Positions 8,623 to 17,176 of a stretch of 35,155 nt of DNA are shown in pieces. A program made the translations under genes and the position numbers. The DNA is from SLQH01 sp964612995 (GTDB taxonomy: Bacteria; Planctomycetota; UBA11346): contig CAZTGE010000031.1 of the NCBI GenBank assembly GCA_964612995.1, forward strand, positions 1 to 35,155. Reading direction: 5' to 3'. The notes under the pieces are model-generated. The model was not told the DNA's origin. It did no database searches and saw nothing but the letters and a program-made list of their open reading frames with translations. The first letter of the stretch is position 1. The number at the start of each line of letters is the position of its first letter.

Positions 8623-8633
8623 GTCATCGTGAC
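8623..8633. promoter_or_regulatory. Interrupted palindrome, candidate activator site
   Basis: GTCATCGTGAC has half-sites GTCA and TGAC separated by 3 bp. It lies about 74-84 bp upstream of the predicted flagellin start point, a usual distance for a sigma-54 enhancer-binding activator, and just downstream of the predicted pseC start point. The half-sites resemble those of the flagellar regulator FleQ, but the spacing is shorter than the FleQ consensus. A single short palindrome can arise by chance. Confidence 0.3.
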
Positions 8634-8654
8634 CAAGCAGTTATGCGGAGGCAA

Positions 8655-8671
8655 CGCAAAAGCGGGACCAT
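8655..8671 (-). promoter_or_regulatory. Predicted sigma-54 promoter of the pseC operon
   Basis: On the minus strand the sequence TGGTCCCGCTTTTGCG has the invariant GG (8669-8668) and GC (8657-8656) separated by exactly 10 bp, with TTTGC at the -12 element. The -24 element is imperfect (TGGTCC instead of TGGCAC). Predicted start is near 8644, giving a leader of about 51 nt before the pseC ATG. It lies back-to-back with the flagellin promoter. Confidence 0.55.
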
Positions 8672-8680
8672 CCGCGGTTT

Positions 8681-8696
8681 TGGCAGCCTCTTTGCG
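8681..8696 (+). promoter_or_regulatory. Predicted sigma-54 promoter of flagellin
   Basis: TGGCAGCCTCTTTGCG fits the sigma-54 consensus TGGCAC-N5-TTGC closely: GG at 8682-8683 and GC at 8694-8695 with 10 bp between. Predicted start is near 8707, leaving a very short leader of about 13 nt that contains only the strong ribosome site AGGAGGT (8709-8714 region), 5 bp from the ATG. Sigma-54 control of flagellin is well known in several phyla. Confidence 0.7.
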
Positions 8697-8719
8697 TAGC
8701 CACAGACAGGAGGTCCGCC

Positions 8720-10309
8720 ATGGGTCTGCGCATCAACTACAACGCCGCCGCGGTCCACGCCCGGCTGAACATGGAGGTCAGCGACCGGTTGCTCAGCAGC
8801 ACCATCGAGCGCCTGTCGACCGGGCTGCGCATCAACCGGGCGGTCGACGATCCGGGCGGGCTGATCCAGGCCAACGCCATGCGCCACCACCTGCGCGGCC
8901 TCGACCAGGCGACGGAAAACGCCGAGGACGCGATCAACATGCTCCAGACGGCGGAGTCCGCCTTCGACGAGATCTCCATCAACCTCAACCGGCTGCGCGA
9001 ACTGGCCATCAGCGCGGCCAACGAAGGACCGACCGACGCCCACATGCTCGATGCGCTGCAGGCAGAATTCGATTCGAGCGTGGAATCGATCCAGCGCATC
9101 GCCGAAACCACGCAGTTCGGTCAGCTCCACCTGCTCGACGGCACCATGGCCGACAACACGCTGAGCGTCGAAGCGCGCGAGTTCTACGCATCGCTCAGCC
9201 ATGACGACACCCAGCTGCCAGACGGCATCGAGCCCGGGTCGACGATCACCGTCGACCCGGCCTCCGGCCCGCTGACCCGCGAACGCATCGCGGTCACCTT
9301 GGATACCGCCAGCCCCGCCAGCGCCCCCTACCCGCCGCCCCAGGCCCAGATCAGCGGCCTGTTCCAAGGCCCTGAGCAACTGTCGATCGCCGGTGGCGAA
9401 ACCGTCAGCGTGACCGGTCCGCGGGGATCGACCACCATCACGCTGAGCACATCCACCACCATCAGCGAGTTCGTTTCGCTGGTCAACGCATCGGCAGACG
9501 AGACCGGTGCGCGTGCCGACTACGACGCGGACAGCGGCGCCCTGGTGATCGAGAGCCTGCACTTCGGCAGCGGCGGATTGAATGTGCAGAGCAGCGATCT
9601 CACCAGCGGCGCCAGCACCGTCGGCCTGCTCGATGACGACACCACCGGCCCCGCCAACGGCCTGCTCAGCCCCGCCGCCGATCCGACGGTGATGGTCCAC
9701 TACACCGATGGTGACGGCCTGGCCCAGAGTCGCACGCTGACGCTCGATCCGCTGCAAGACAACGGCCTGACCTTCACCGACGGCGCTTTCTCCCTCACCG
9801 CACGCGACACCACCGACGGGGAACTGGGCTCGGCGATCGCCCTCAACAGCGACCCGGTGAGCGCCACCCGCACGACCAGCTTCCATCTGCAGACGGGGGC
9901 CCTGGCCAATCAGCGCATGCCGGCCGAGATCCCCGACATGCGACCCGGGGCGCTGGGTCAGGATGCCGACGATCCCGACTATCCCGACCTGCTCAGCCTC
10001 GCGCTCGGCGATGCGCTGGAGAACGGCGACGCGCAGCAGGCCATCCACGTCATCGACGCCGCGATCGCCGAGGTCACCGTCGCCCGCGGCCACCTCGGCG
10101 GGCTGCAGGCCAACGGTCTCGAGAGCGCAGTGGAATCGCTACGGGTATCGATCGAGAACCTCACCGCGGCCGAATCACGCATCCGCGACGCCGACTTCGC
10201 CCACGAATCGGCCGAGTTCGCGCGACACAACGTGATGATGAACGCCGCCACCGCGATGCTGGCCCAGGCCAATCAGCGGCCGAACTCGATCCTGCAACTG
10301 TTGCAGTAG
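8720..10309 (+). CDS. fliC: Flagellin
   Basis: A 529-residue filament protein. Seen: a conserved N-terminal D0/D1 region (about 1-140) with RLSTGLRINRAVDDPGGL, AEDAINMLQTAESAFDEI and RELAISAANE, and a C-terminal D1/D0 region (about 435-529) with VRDADF-like SRIRDADFAHESAEFARHNV and a terminal ILQLLQ. The middle region (about 150-430) is variable and holds a hook-IN-like segment near 215-290 with many Ser and Thr, possible O-glycosylation sites. No cysteine is present. The gene is divergent from the nonulosonate operon, so this flagellin is the likely acceptor of that sugar (inference). No flagellin glycosyltransferase (Maf/PseE type) is in the window. AGGAGGT decides the start. Codon use looks like its neighbours. 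Confidence 0.96.
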   Translation: MGLRINYNAAAVHARLNMEVSDRLLSSTIERLSTGLRINRAVDDPGGLIQANAMRHHLRGLDQATENAEDAINMLQTAESAFDEISINLNRLRELAISAANEGPTDAHMLDALQAEFDSSVESIQRIAETTQFGQLHLLDGTMADNTLSVEAREFYASLSHDDTQLPDGIEPGSTITVDPASGPLTRERIAVTLDTASPASAPYPPPQAQISGLFQGPEQLSIAGGETVSVTGPRGSTTITLSTSTTISEFVSLVNASADETGARADYDADSGALVIESLHFGSGGLNVQSSDLTSGASTVGLLDDDTTGPANGLLSPAADPTVMVHYTDGDGLAQSRTLTLDPLQDNGLTFTDGAFSLTARDTTDGELGSAIALNSDPVSATRTTSFHLQTGALANQRMPAEIPDMRPGALGQDADDPDYPDLLSLALGDALENGDAQQAIHVIDAAIAEVTVARGHLGGLQANGLESAVESLRVSIENLTAAESRIRDADFAHESAEFARHNVMMNAATAMLAQANQRPNSILQLLQ

Positions 10310-10363
10310 GCGTTCGCCGGCCTTCCCTCTTCCCCGACCGACAGCCTGGTCCACCATGGGTGA

Positions 10364-10384
10364 TCCGCCGATCGGAGCGGCGGA
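10364..10384 (+). other. Perfect 7-bp hairpin between flagellin and the receiver-kinase gene
   Basis: TCCGCCG (10364-10370), loop ATCGGAG, CGGCGGA (10378-10384). No T-run follows, and the AGGAGG ribosome site of the next gene starts at its 3' edge. It could attenuate read-through from the strong flagellin promoter, stabilise the flagellin mRNA 3' end, or affect initiation of the next gene. Which of these applies is not visible. Confidence 0.45.
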
Positions 10385-10396
10385 GAGGAGGACCGG

Positions 10397-11560
10397 GTGA
10401 GCACGCAGACCTTGCATGTGCTGATCGTCGACGACGAGGAGGGCATGCGCCTGGGGGCCGCTCGGGCCTTGCGCGACTTCACCTGCCATCTGCAGGATGC
10501 GGCGTGCGACGTCGCCTTCACCTCGCGCACGGTCGAGAGCGGCGAGGAGGCGGTCGCCGCATTCGCCGAGGACGAGCGGCCCGACATCGTCCTGCTCGAC
10601 CACAAGCTGCCCGGGATCTCCGGCATCGAGGTCCTCGAACAGCTGGGCGAGCGCATCGGCGACTCGCTGGTGATCATGATCAGCGCCTACGCCAATATCG
10701 AGACCGCGGTGCGCGCGACGCGCCAGGGCGCGTTCGATTTCCTGCCCAAGCCCTTCACCCCCGCCGAACTGCGCTACGTGGTGCAGAAGGCCGCCGGTCG
10801 GCTGGTCCTCGCCCGGCGTGCGCGCGAGCTCGCCGAGCAGAACCGCCGCGTGCGGTTCGAGTTCATCCGTGTCCTCGGCCACGAGCTCAAGGCGCCGCTC
10901 GGGGTGGTCGAGAGCTACCTCGACATCATCCGCAACCGCACCCTCGGTGGCGACGTCGAGAAATATCATCAGGTGGTCGAGCGGTCGATGGTCCGGCTGC
11001 AGGGCATGCGCAAGCTGATCCTCGACCTGCTCGACATGACCAGGCTCGAGAGCGGCCAGCGCCAACGCGAGCTGCAGCCGATCGACCTGCGCGATATCGC
11101 CGCCAACACCATCGAGGCGATGACCCCGCAAGCGGCGGAGCGCGGGATCACCATCGCGCTGCACGCCGATGCACCGGTGCCGTTCCACGCCGATCCGGCC
11201 GAGATCGAGATGATCCTCAACAACCTCGTCTCCAACGCGATCAAGTACAACCGCGACAACGGTCGCGTCGACATCACCCTGGCCACGGCCGACGGCGGCG
11301 TCTCGCTCGCGGTCGCCGATACCGGCATCGGCATGAGCGAAGAGGAGACGGCGAAGCTGTTCCAGGAGTTCGTACGCATCCGCAACCGCAAGACCAAGAA
11401 CATCCTCGGCAGCGGCCTCGGCCTCTCGATCCTCAAACGGCTGGTCGACCTCTATGACGGCCACGTCGAGGTCGCCAGCGAACCGGATGTCGGCACCACC
11501 TTCACCGTCTTCCTGCGCCCGCCGGAGCAGCCGGAGCCACCGGAGTCCGACGCCTCGTAG
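10397..11560 (+). CDS. Soluble response-regulator/histidine-kinase hybrid
   Basis: A 387-residue protein with the order receiver - HisKA - HATPase. The receiver (about 5-130) has the acidic pair at 12-13, phospho-acceptor D68 in VLLDHKLPG, S96 and K118. The dimerisation box carries H162 in RVLGHELKAPLG. The ATPase domain shows the N box NNLVSNAIKYN, G1 DTGIGM and G2 GSGLGL. There is no membrane segment and no separate sensor domain, so the input is probably phosphotransfer to the N-terminal receiver. It starts with GTG at 10397 behind AGGAGG and follows flagellin by 87 bp in the same direction. A role in flagellar or motility signalling is suggested only by position. Confidence 0.92.
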   Translation: MSTQTLHVLIVDDEEGMRLGAARALRDFTCHLQDAACDVAFTSRTVESGEEAVAAFAEDERPDIVLLDHKLPGISGIEVLEQLGERIGDSLVIMISAYANIETAVRATRQGAFDFLPKPFTPAELRYVVQKAAGRLVLARRARELAEQNRRVRFEFIRVLGHELKAPLGVVESYLDIIRNRTLGGDVEKYHQVVERSMVRLQGMRKLILDLLDMTRLESGQRQRELQPIDLRDIAANTIEAMTPQAAERGITIALHADAPVPFHADPAEIEMILNNLVSNAIKYNRDNGRVDITLATADGGVSLAVADTGIGMSEEETAKLFQEFVRIRNRKTKNILGSGLGLSILKRLVDLYDGHVEVASEPDVGTTFTVFLRPPEQPEPPESDAS

Positions 11561-11637
11561 TCCTCGAGTGAACCAGACCGTCGAGCACGGCGCACATTGC
11601 GCTCGCCCGTCTGAGCAGGCACCCTAGGGTCGCGCGC

Positions 11638-14600
11638 GTGCGCCTCACCCCGATCGTGAACCATCTCAAACCGCCCTACCCGCTCTGGGTGGCGATCCCG
11701 GGCCGTCTGGTGCTGGCCGCAATGGCTTGCGCGGTGGCGGTGGCGGTGTTCGGCTGGCTGTTGCGCGGTGACCTCGACCGGCCGCTGGTACAACACGATC
11801 AGAAAGAGAAGGACGCGGTCAAGTCGCTGCGCGACGTGCGCATCGACACTGCAAACCCGCCGGTGGCCCAGGTCGCGGTCGACTACAGCGAGGGCTCGCA
11901 AGCGGCGTGGTGGCCACAGGGCGAGCCGCCGGTGATCGCCGCGGCCATCGCGCGCGAAGCGAAGGCCGGAACCCCCGAGGCCGAGCGCCTGCCGCCGGTC
12001 GCTGAACGCGTCGGCAACGAACCGCTGGTGCTCGCCGGCCCCGAGGGCATCGGCCACCACGGCGGATCCTGGTACCGCGTCGCCAACGGCCCCAACGACG
12101 TGGGCGTGATGGCCTGGCGGCTCTCCGGCGCCACCCTGGTGCGCTGGTCGCCGCAGGGCTATCCCATCCGGCCGCACATGGCCAAAAGCTGGGAACGCAA
12201 CGACGACGCCTCCATCTGGACCATCCACCTGCGCGCGGGCCACCGCTGGAGCGATGGCGAACCGTTCACCGCCGAAGACATCGTGTTCTGGTTCGAACAC
12301 GATGTCCTCCACTACAACTACCGTCCGCAGTGCCTCCAGACCACCGCCGGCCAGGGCCGGGTGGAGATGGTCGACGCGACCACCGTGCGCTTCGTGTTCC
12401 CCGAACCCAACGGCCTCTTCCTCGAGGCCCTGGCCAGGGAACACACCTATGCCCTGCCCGCGCACTACCTCCGGCCCTACCATCCCGAACTCGGCGATCC
12501 GGAACTGATCGAGGCCAAGCGGATCGAGCTCAAGCTCAAGAGCGCCGACGGGGTCTACGGCCGGCTCAAGTCGCTGAACAACCCGGAGATGCCCCGGCTC
12601 TGGCCGTGGATCCTGCGCACCCATCGCACCACGCCACCCTACACCTACGTCCGCAATCCCTACTTCTGCGCCGTCGACGGCGCGGGCAACCAGCTGCCCT
12701 ACCTCGATCGCGTGGTCTTCGACGTCAAGGATGCGAAGATGATCCCCATCGCCGCGGCCAGCGGCGAGGTCACCTTCCAGCTGCGCAACATCTTCTACAA
12801 GGACCACACGCTGCTGATGGGCAACCGCGGCCGCAACGGCTACGAGGTCTACCACTGGTACCCCGGTACGCGCAGCGAATGGACCCTGTTCCCCTGCATC
12901 AACCGGCAGGTCGATCCGGCCCAGCCCGAGACCCGCTGGAAGCAGCAGCTGCTCGCCGACAAGCGCTTCCGTCAGGCGCTCTCGCTGGCGATCGACCGCA
13001 AGGATATCATCGAGGCCGAATACAACGAGCAGACCGAACCCGCGCAGATCGATCCGGGGCCTGACTCGCGCTTCCACAGCCCCGAGCTCTACCGCAGCTT
13101 CACCGCGCACGATCCGCAACGGGCCCGCGACCTGCTCGACGCCATCGGCCTGACCGAGCGCGACGGCGAGGGCATGCGCACCGCGCCCGATGGCACCCGC
13201 CTGACCTTCTACATCAACGTCTGCGAATTCACCGGGCCCGGCCCGGCGCAATTCGTGATCGATGATTGGGCCAAGATCGGCGTGCGCGCGGTACTGCGCG
13301 ATCGCGCGCGCCCGCTGTTCTACGCCGAAAAGGCCGGCTTCGATCACGACTTCACCGTGTGGACCGCGGAATCGGACTTCACCCCGCTGGTGTCGATGCG
13401 CAACTTCGTGCCGACCAACCCGGAGAGCTTCTACGCACCCCGCTACGGCATCTGGTATGCACGCGGCGGTCTTTATGGCGATCCCAAGTCCAAGGAGACG
13501 CCCGGCGCGCTCGCCCCGCCCGCCGACCACCCGCTGCGCGAAGCGATGGTGCTCTACGATCACATCCGCCGCACCGCCGATCCCGATCAGCAGCAGGAAC
13601 TGTTCGCGCAGATCCAGGCGATCGCGGCCGAGAACGTGTGGACCATCTCGATCTGCACCCCGCCGCCGCAGCTGGTGGTGGTCGACGAAGACCTGCACAA
13701 CGTGCCGCGCGTGGCGCTCAGCGGCGCCGCCTATGCGACCCCGGCCAACGCCGCGATGGAGACCTGGTACCACGCCGACCCGCAGGTCGCCGAGCAGTCC
13801 TTCATCGAGATCAGCCGCCAGATGACCGAGATCATCACCGAACGCGGCGAAACCGCCGCTGTCGGCGGCGCCGTCACCGACGACGGCGGCAGCGGCTGGT
13901 TCGGCACGGTGATCATGGTCCTGGTCTGGGGTTCGCTGCTCGCCGCGCTCTCTGCGCTGTGCGTGCGCCACCCCTTCGTCCTCCGCCGTCTGCTGCTGAT
14001 GATCCCCACGCTGCTGATCGTCTCGATCGTGGTCTTCACCATCATCCAGCTGCCGCCGGGCGATTTCCTCTCGGCCAAGATCACCGAGCTCGAGATGCAG
14101 GGCGACGAAGCCGCGCTGCGCGCGATCGAGACCAAGAAACGGATCTATCACTACAACGAACCCGCGATCACCAAGTATTTCCGCTGGCTCGGCCTGGCCT
14201 GGTTCACCAGCTTCGAGGCCGGCGACGAGGGACTGCTGCAGGGCAACCTCGGCTACTCGATGGAGACCGATCGTCAGGTCAACGAGATGGTCGGTGACCG
14301 TATTCTCCTGACCATGGCCATCACTCTGGCCACGGTCATCTTCACCTGGGTCGTCGCGCTGGGCATCGGCATCTACTCCGCGGTGCGCCAGTACACCCTC
14401 ACCGACTACACCTTCACCTTCCTCGCCATGATCGGCATGTGTGTGCCGAACTTCCTGCTCGCTATCCTGCTGATCTATCTCGGCGATGTGTGGTTCGGCG
14501 TCACCATCACCGGCCTGTTCTCGCCCGAGTACGCCGCGATGCCCGGTTGGTCGTGGGGCAAACTGCTCAACCTGCTGGCCCACATCTGGCTGCCGGTGGT

Positions 14601-15003
14601 CGTGCTCGGCGTCGGCGGCACCGCCGGGATGATGCGCATCATGCGCGGCAACCTGCTCGACGAGCTACGTAAGCCCTACGTCACCACCGCGCGGGCCAAG
14701 GGCGTGCGCCCGACCCGCCTGCTGATGAAATACCCCGTGCGTATCGCCCTGAATCCCTTCATCAGCGGCATCGGCGGCTTGTTCCCGCAGCTGGTCTCGG
14801 GCAGCGCGATCGTGGCCATGGTCCTGGCCCTGCCGACCGTGGGTCCGCTGATGCTCGGTGCGCTGACCAACCAGGACATGTACCTCGCCGGATCGATGTT
14901 GATGGTCATGAGCCTGCTGGCGATCTTCGGCACCCTGATCAGCGACCTGCTGTTGCTGTGGCTCGACCCGCGCATCCGCATGGACAGCGGAGGCACGCGA
15001 TGA
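11638..15003 (+). CDS. Fused peptide-binding protein and ABC permease (OppA-OppB type)
   Basis: A 1121-residue fusion. Seen: a short cytoplasmic N-terminus and membrane segment (about 22-43); a long polar region with a family-5 substrate-binding domain (about 130-710) showing LRAGHRWSDGEPFTAEDIVF, PYTYVRNPYF and FRQALSLAIDRKDII; a second membrane segment near 753-772; then a DppB-type permease with the FPVRRLLLMIPTLL-like start (HPFVLRRLLLMIPTLL) and the coupling EAA loop YVTTARAKGVRPTRLLMKYP near 1013. The two extra membrane segments place the binding domain outside and return the chain to the cytoplasm before the permease, so the topology is consistent. The start is a GTG with only a weak AGGG upstream. 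First gene of a five-to-six gene operon. Substrate is probably an oligopeptide, not proven. Confidence 0.9.
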   Translation: MRLTPIVNHLKPPYPLWVAIPGRLVLAAMACAVAVAVFGWLLRGDLDRPLVQHDQKEKDAVKSLRDVRIDTANPPVAQVAVDYSEGSQAAWWPQGEPPVIAAAIAREAKAGTPEAERLPPVAERVGNEPLVLAGPEGIGHHGGSWYRVANGPNDVGVMAWRLSGATLVRWSPQGYPIRPHMAKSWERNDDASIWTIHLRAGHRWSDGEPFTAEDIVFWFEHDVLHYNYRPQCLQTTAGQGRVEMVDATTVRFVFPEPNGLFLEALAREHTYALPAHYLRPYHPELGDPELIEAKRIELKLKSADGVYGRLKSLNNPEMPRLWPWILRTHRTTPPYTYVRNPYFCAVDGAGNQLPYLDRVVFDVKDAKMIPIAAASGEVTFQLRNIFYKDHTLLMGNRGRNGYEVYHWYPGTRSEWTLFPCINRQVDPAQPETRWKQQLLADKRFRQALSLAIDRKDIIEAEYNEQTEPAQIDPGPDSRFHSPELYRSFTAHDPQRARDLLDAIGLTERDGEGMRTAPDGTRLTFYINVCEFTGPGPAQFVIDDWAKIGVRAVLRDRARPLFYAEKAGFDHDFTVWTAESDFTPLVSMRNFVPTNPESFYAPRYGIWYARGGLYGDPKSKETPGALAPPADHPLREAMVLYDHIRRTADPDQQQELFAQIQAIAAENVWTISICTPPPQLVVVDEDLHNVPRVALSGAAYATPANAAMETWYHADPQVAEQSFIEISRQMTEIITERGETAAVGGAVTDDGGSGWFGTVIMVLVWGSLLAALSALCVRHPFVLRRLLLMIPTLLIVSIVVFTIIQLPPGDFLSAKITELEMQGDEAALRAIETKKRIYHYNEPAITKYFRWLGLAWFTSFEAGDEGLLQGNLGYSMETDRQVNEMVGDRILLTMAITLATVIFTWVVALGIGIYSAVRQYTLTDYTFTFLAMIGMCVPNFLLAILLIYLGDVWFGVTITGLFSPEYAAMPGWSWGKLLNLLAHIWLPVVVLGVGGTAGMMRIMRGNLLDELRKPYVTTARAKGVRPTRLLMKYPVRIALNPFISGIGGLFPQLVSGSAIVAMVLALPTVGPLMLGALTNQDMYLAGSMLMVMSLLAIFGTLISDLLLLWLDPRIRMDSGGTR

Positions 15004-16157
15004 GCGACGCCCTCGCCCCTCCGCCGCTGGCCCCGGCCGCCGATGCGAAGCCGAGCACGCCGCCGCTCTCGCAGTGGCAGCTCATCCGCCGCCGCTTCGC
15101 CCGTCATCGCATCGCGGTGGTCGCGCTGCACGTGCTCGTGGTGTTCTACCTCGTCGCCCTGTTCGCGGGCTTCATCGCACCGCACGGCAACGAGTGGCGC
15201 GACCTCGACCGGATCTATGCGCCGCCGATGGTCCCCTCGTTCTCCTTCACCGATGGCTTGCATGCCACCGCGCTCAAGCTTGACACCGACAAGATCACCT
15301 TCGCCAAGACCTATCGCTTCGATCACGATGCCGCGGTGCCGCTGGGCTTCTTCGTCGAGGGCGAGCCCTATCGCCTGTGGGGCCTGATCCCGATGGACAC
15401 CCATCTTTTCGGCGTCGACCGCGAGCGGTGGGCCGAGTCCCATCCCGGTCAGCCGCCGCCGAGCTTCTACCTCTGCGGTGCCGACCGTTACGGCCGCGAC
15501 ATCTTCAGTCGCATCGTCCACGGCGCGCGGATCAGCCTCTCGGTCGGCCTGGTCGCGATCGTGATCACCTTCTTCCTCGGCCTGACCATCGGCGGCATCT
15601 CCGGCTACGTCGGCGGCAAGTGGGACGTGGCCATCCAGCGCCTGATCGAAATCGTCAACTCCTTCCCCCACCTCCCGCTGTGGCTGGCCATCGCCGCGGT
15701 CCTGCCTTCGGACTGGTCGGCACTGCAGACCTATTTCGGCATCACCATCGTGCTCAGCCTGCTCAATTGGACCGGTCTGGCCCGCGTGGTCCGCGGCAAG
15801 ATCCTCTCCCTGCGCGAGGAGGACTACGTCGTCGCCGCACGGCTGGTCGGCGCCTCGCACCGCCGGATCATCGGCGTGCACCTGATCCCCGGCTTCACCT
15901 CGCACATCATCGTCTCGCTGACCATCGCCGTGCCGTCGATGATCCTCGGCGAGACCGCACTGAGCTTCCTCGGCCTCGGCCTGCGCCCCCCGATCGTCAG
16001 CTGGGGCGTGCTGCTGCAGGACTGTCTCGACATGACCGCGGTCGCCAACTACCCCTGGATGCTCCTGCCCGTGATCCCGATCATCTTCACCGTCCTCTGC
16101 TTCAACTTCCTCGGCGACGGCCTGCGCGACGCCGCCGATCCCTACTCTGGCCGATGA
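15000..16157 (+). CDS. Oligopeptide ABC transporter permease (OppC/DppC type)
   Basis: A 385-residue inner-membrane subunit pairing with the permease half of the upstream fusion. Seen: an N-terminal cytoplasmic stretch with RRRFARHRIAV, a first membrane helix (about 38-58), a long extracytoplasmic insert of about 130 residues before YLCGADRYGRDIFSRIVHGARISL, then the core helices with the coupling loop YVVAARLVGASHRRIIGVHLIP and the ending GDGLRDAADPYSGR, typical of DppC. The ATG overlaps the previous stop by 4 bp and has GGAGG upstream. An in-frame ATG 42 bp further upstream is less likely. The extended first loop may contact the fused binding domain (inference). Confidence 0.93.
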   Translation: MSDALAPPPLAPAADAKPSTPPLSQWQLIRRRFARHRIAVVALHVLVVFYLVALFAGFIAPHGNEWRDLDRIYAPPMVPSFSFTDGLHATALKLDTDKITFAKTYRFDHDAAVPLGFFVEGEPYRLWGLIPMDTHLFGVDRERWAESHPGQPPPSFYLCGADRYGRDIFSRIVHGARISLSVGLVAIVITFFLGLTIGGISGYVGGKWDVAIQRLIEIVNSFPHLPLWLAIAAVLPSDWSALQTYFGITIVLSLLNWTGLARVVRGKILSLREEDYVVAARLVGASHRRIIGVHLIPGFTSHIIVSLTIAVPSMILGETALSFLGLGLRPPIVSWGVLLQDCLDMTAVANYPWMLLPVIPIIFTVLCFNFLGDGLRDAADPYSGR

Positions 16158-17176
16158 CCGATCCCGCGACCGACACCGACACCGCCCTGCTGCGCGTCCG
16201 TGACCTGCAGACGCACTTCCACGTCGACGGCGAGGTCCACCGCGCGGTCGATGGCGTGGATTTCGCGGTCGAGGCGGGGCGGACGCTGGCGATCGTCGGC
16301 GAGTCCGGCTGCGGCAAGAGCGTGACCGCCTACTCGATCCTCCGGCTGATCCAGCCGCCCGGCCGGATCGTGGCCGGATCGATCGACTTCCGCCTCGACG
16401 ACGGCAGGACGATCGACATCGCCGCGCTCGGCGACAAGGACGACGCGCTCTACCAGCTGCGCGGCGGCGCGATCAGCATGATCTTCCAGGAGCCGATGAC
16501 CGCGCTCTCACCGGTGCACACCATCGGCAACCAGATCTGCGAAGCCATCAACCTGCATCAGGACGTGAGCCATCGCGAAGCCGAGGCCCTGGCGGTGGAG
16601 ATGCTCGGCATGGTCGGCATTCCCGGCCCCGCACAGCGCATCCGCCAGTACCCGCACGAGCTCTCCGGCGGCATGCGCCAACGCGTGGTCATCGCCATGG
16701 CCCTGGTCTGCCGGCCCCGGCTGCTGATCGCCGACGAACCCACCACCGCGCTCGATGTGACCATCCAGGCCCAGATCCTCGGCCTGATCAGGAAGCTCCA
16801 ACGCGACCTCGGCACCGCAGTGCTGCTGATCACCCACGACCTCGGCGTGGTCGCCCAGACCGCCGACGACGTGGTGGTCATGTACCTCGGTCGGGTGGTC
16901 GAACGCGGCCCGGTGCGCCGGGTCCTCAAACAGCCGGAGCATCCCTACACCAAGGCCCTGCTCGACTCGCTGCCCAGCCTCCACGGCCATGGCGAACGCC
17001 TGCCCGCGATCGCCGGCAGCGTGCCGATGCTCACCGACATCCCCCCCGGTTGTCCCTTCCATCCCCGCTGCCCGGTGGCGGAAGCCGGGATCTGCAACAA
17101 AGGCCTTCCCCCTGCGCTGCGCGACCTCGGCGCCGATGGCGGCGCCGCCTGCGTGAAAGTCGAGCCCCGGCCATGA
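16154..17176 (+). CDS. Oligopeptide ABC transporter ATPase (OppD/DppD type)
   Basis: A 340-residue cytoplasmic ATPase. Seen: Walker A GESGCGKS at 49-56, Q-loop MIFQEPMTALSPV, signature ELSGGMRQRV near 169, Walker B LLIADEPTTALD near 188, and H-loop LLITHDLGV. The C-terminal oligopeptide-ATPase extension ends in GCPFHPRCPVAEAGIC, whose cysteines resemble the Fe-S-binding tail seen in Dpp/Opp ATPases. It starts in an ATGA overlap with the permease gene, so translation is probably coupled. Confidence 0.95.
   Translation: MTDPATDTDTALLRVRDLQTHFHVDGEVHRAVDGVDFAVEAGRTLAIVGESGCGKSVTAYSILRLIQPPGRIVAGSIDFRLDDGRTIDIAALGDKDDALYQLRGGAISMIFQEPMTALSPVHTIGNQICEAINLHQDVSHREAEALAVEMLGMVGIPGPAQRIRQYPHELSGGMRQRVVIAMALVCRPRLLIADEPTTALDVTIQAQILGLIRKLQRDLGTAVLLITHDLGVVAQTADDVVVMYLGRVVERGPVRRVLKQPEHPYTKALLDSLPSLHGHGERLPAIAGSVPMLTDIPPGCPFHPRCPVAEAGICNKGLPPALRDLGADGGAACVKVEPRP

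Noticed and set aside
8624..10093. Minus-strand frame across flagellin
   Set aside because: Antisense to a clear flagellin with strong promoter and ribosome site.
11452..14583. Very long minus-strand open frame of over 1000 codons
   Set aside because: It is the antisense shadow of the plus-strand transporter fusion, which has clear domains and motifs. Long antisense frames are expected in GC-rich DNA.
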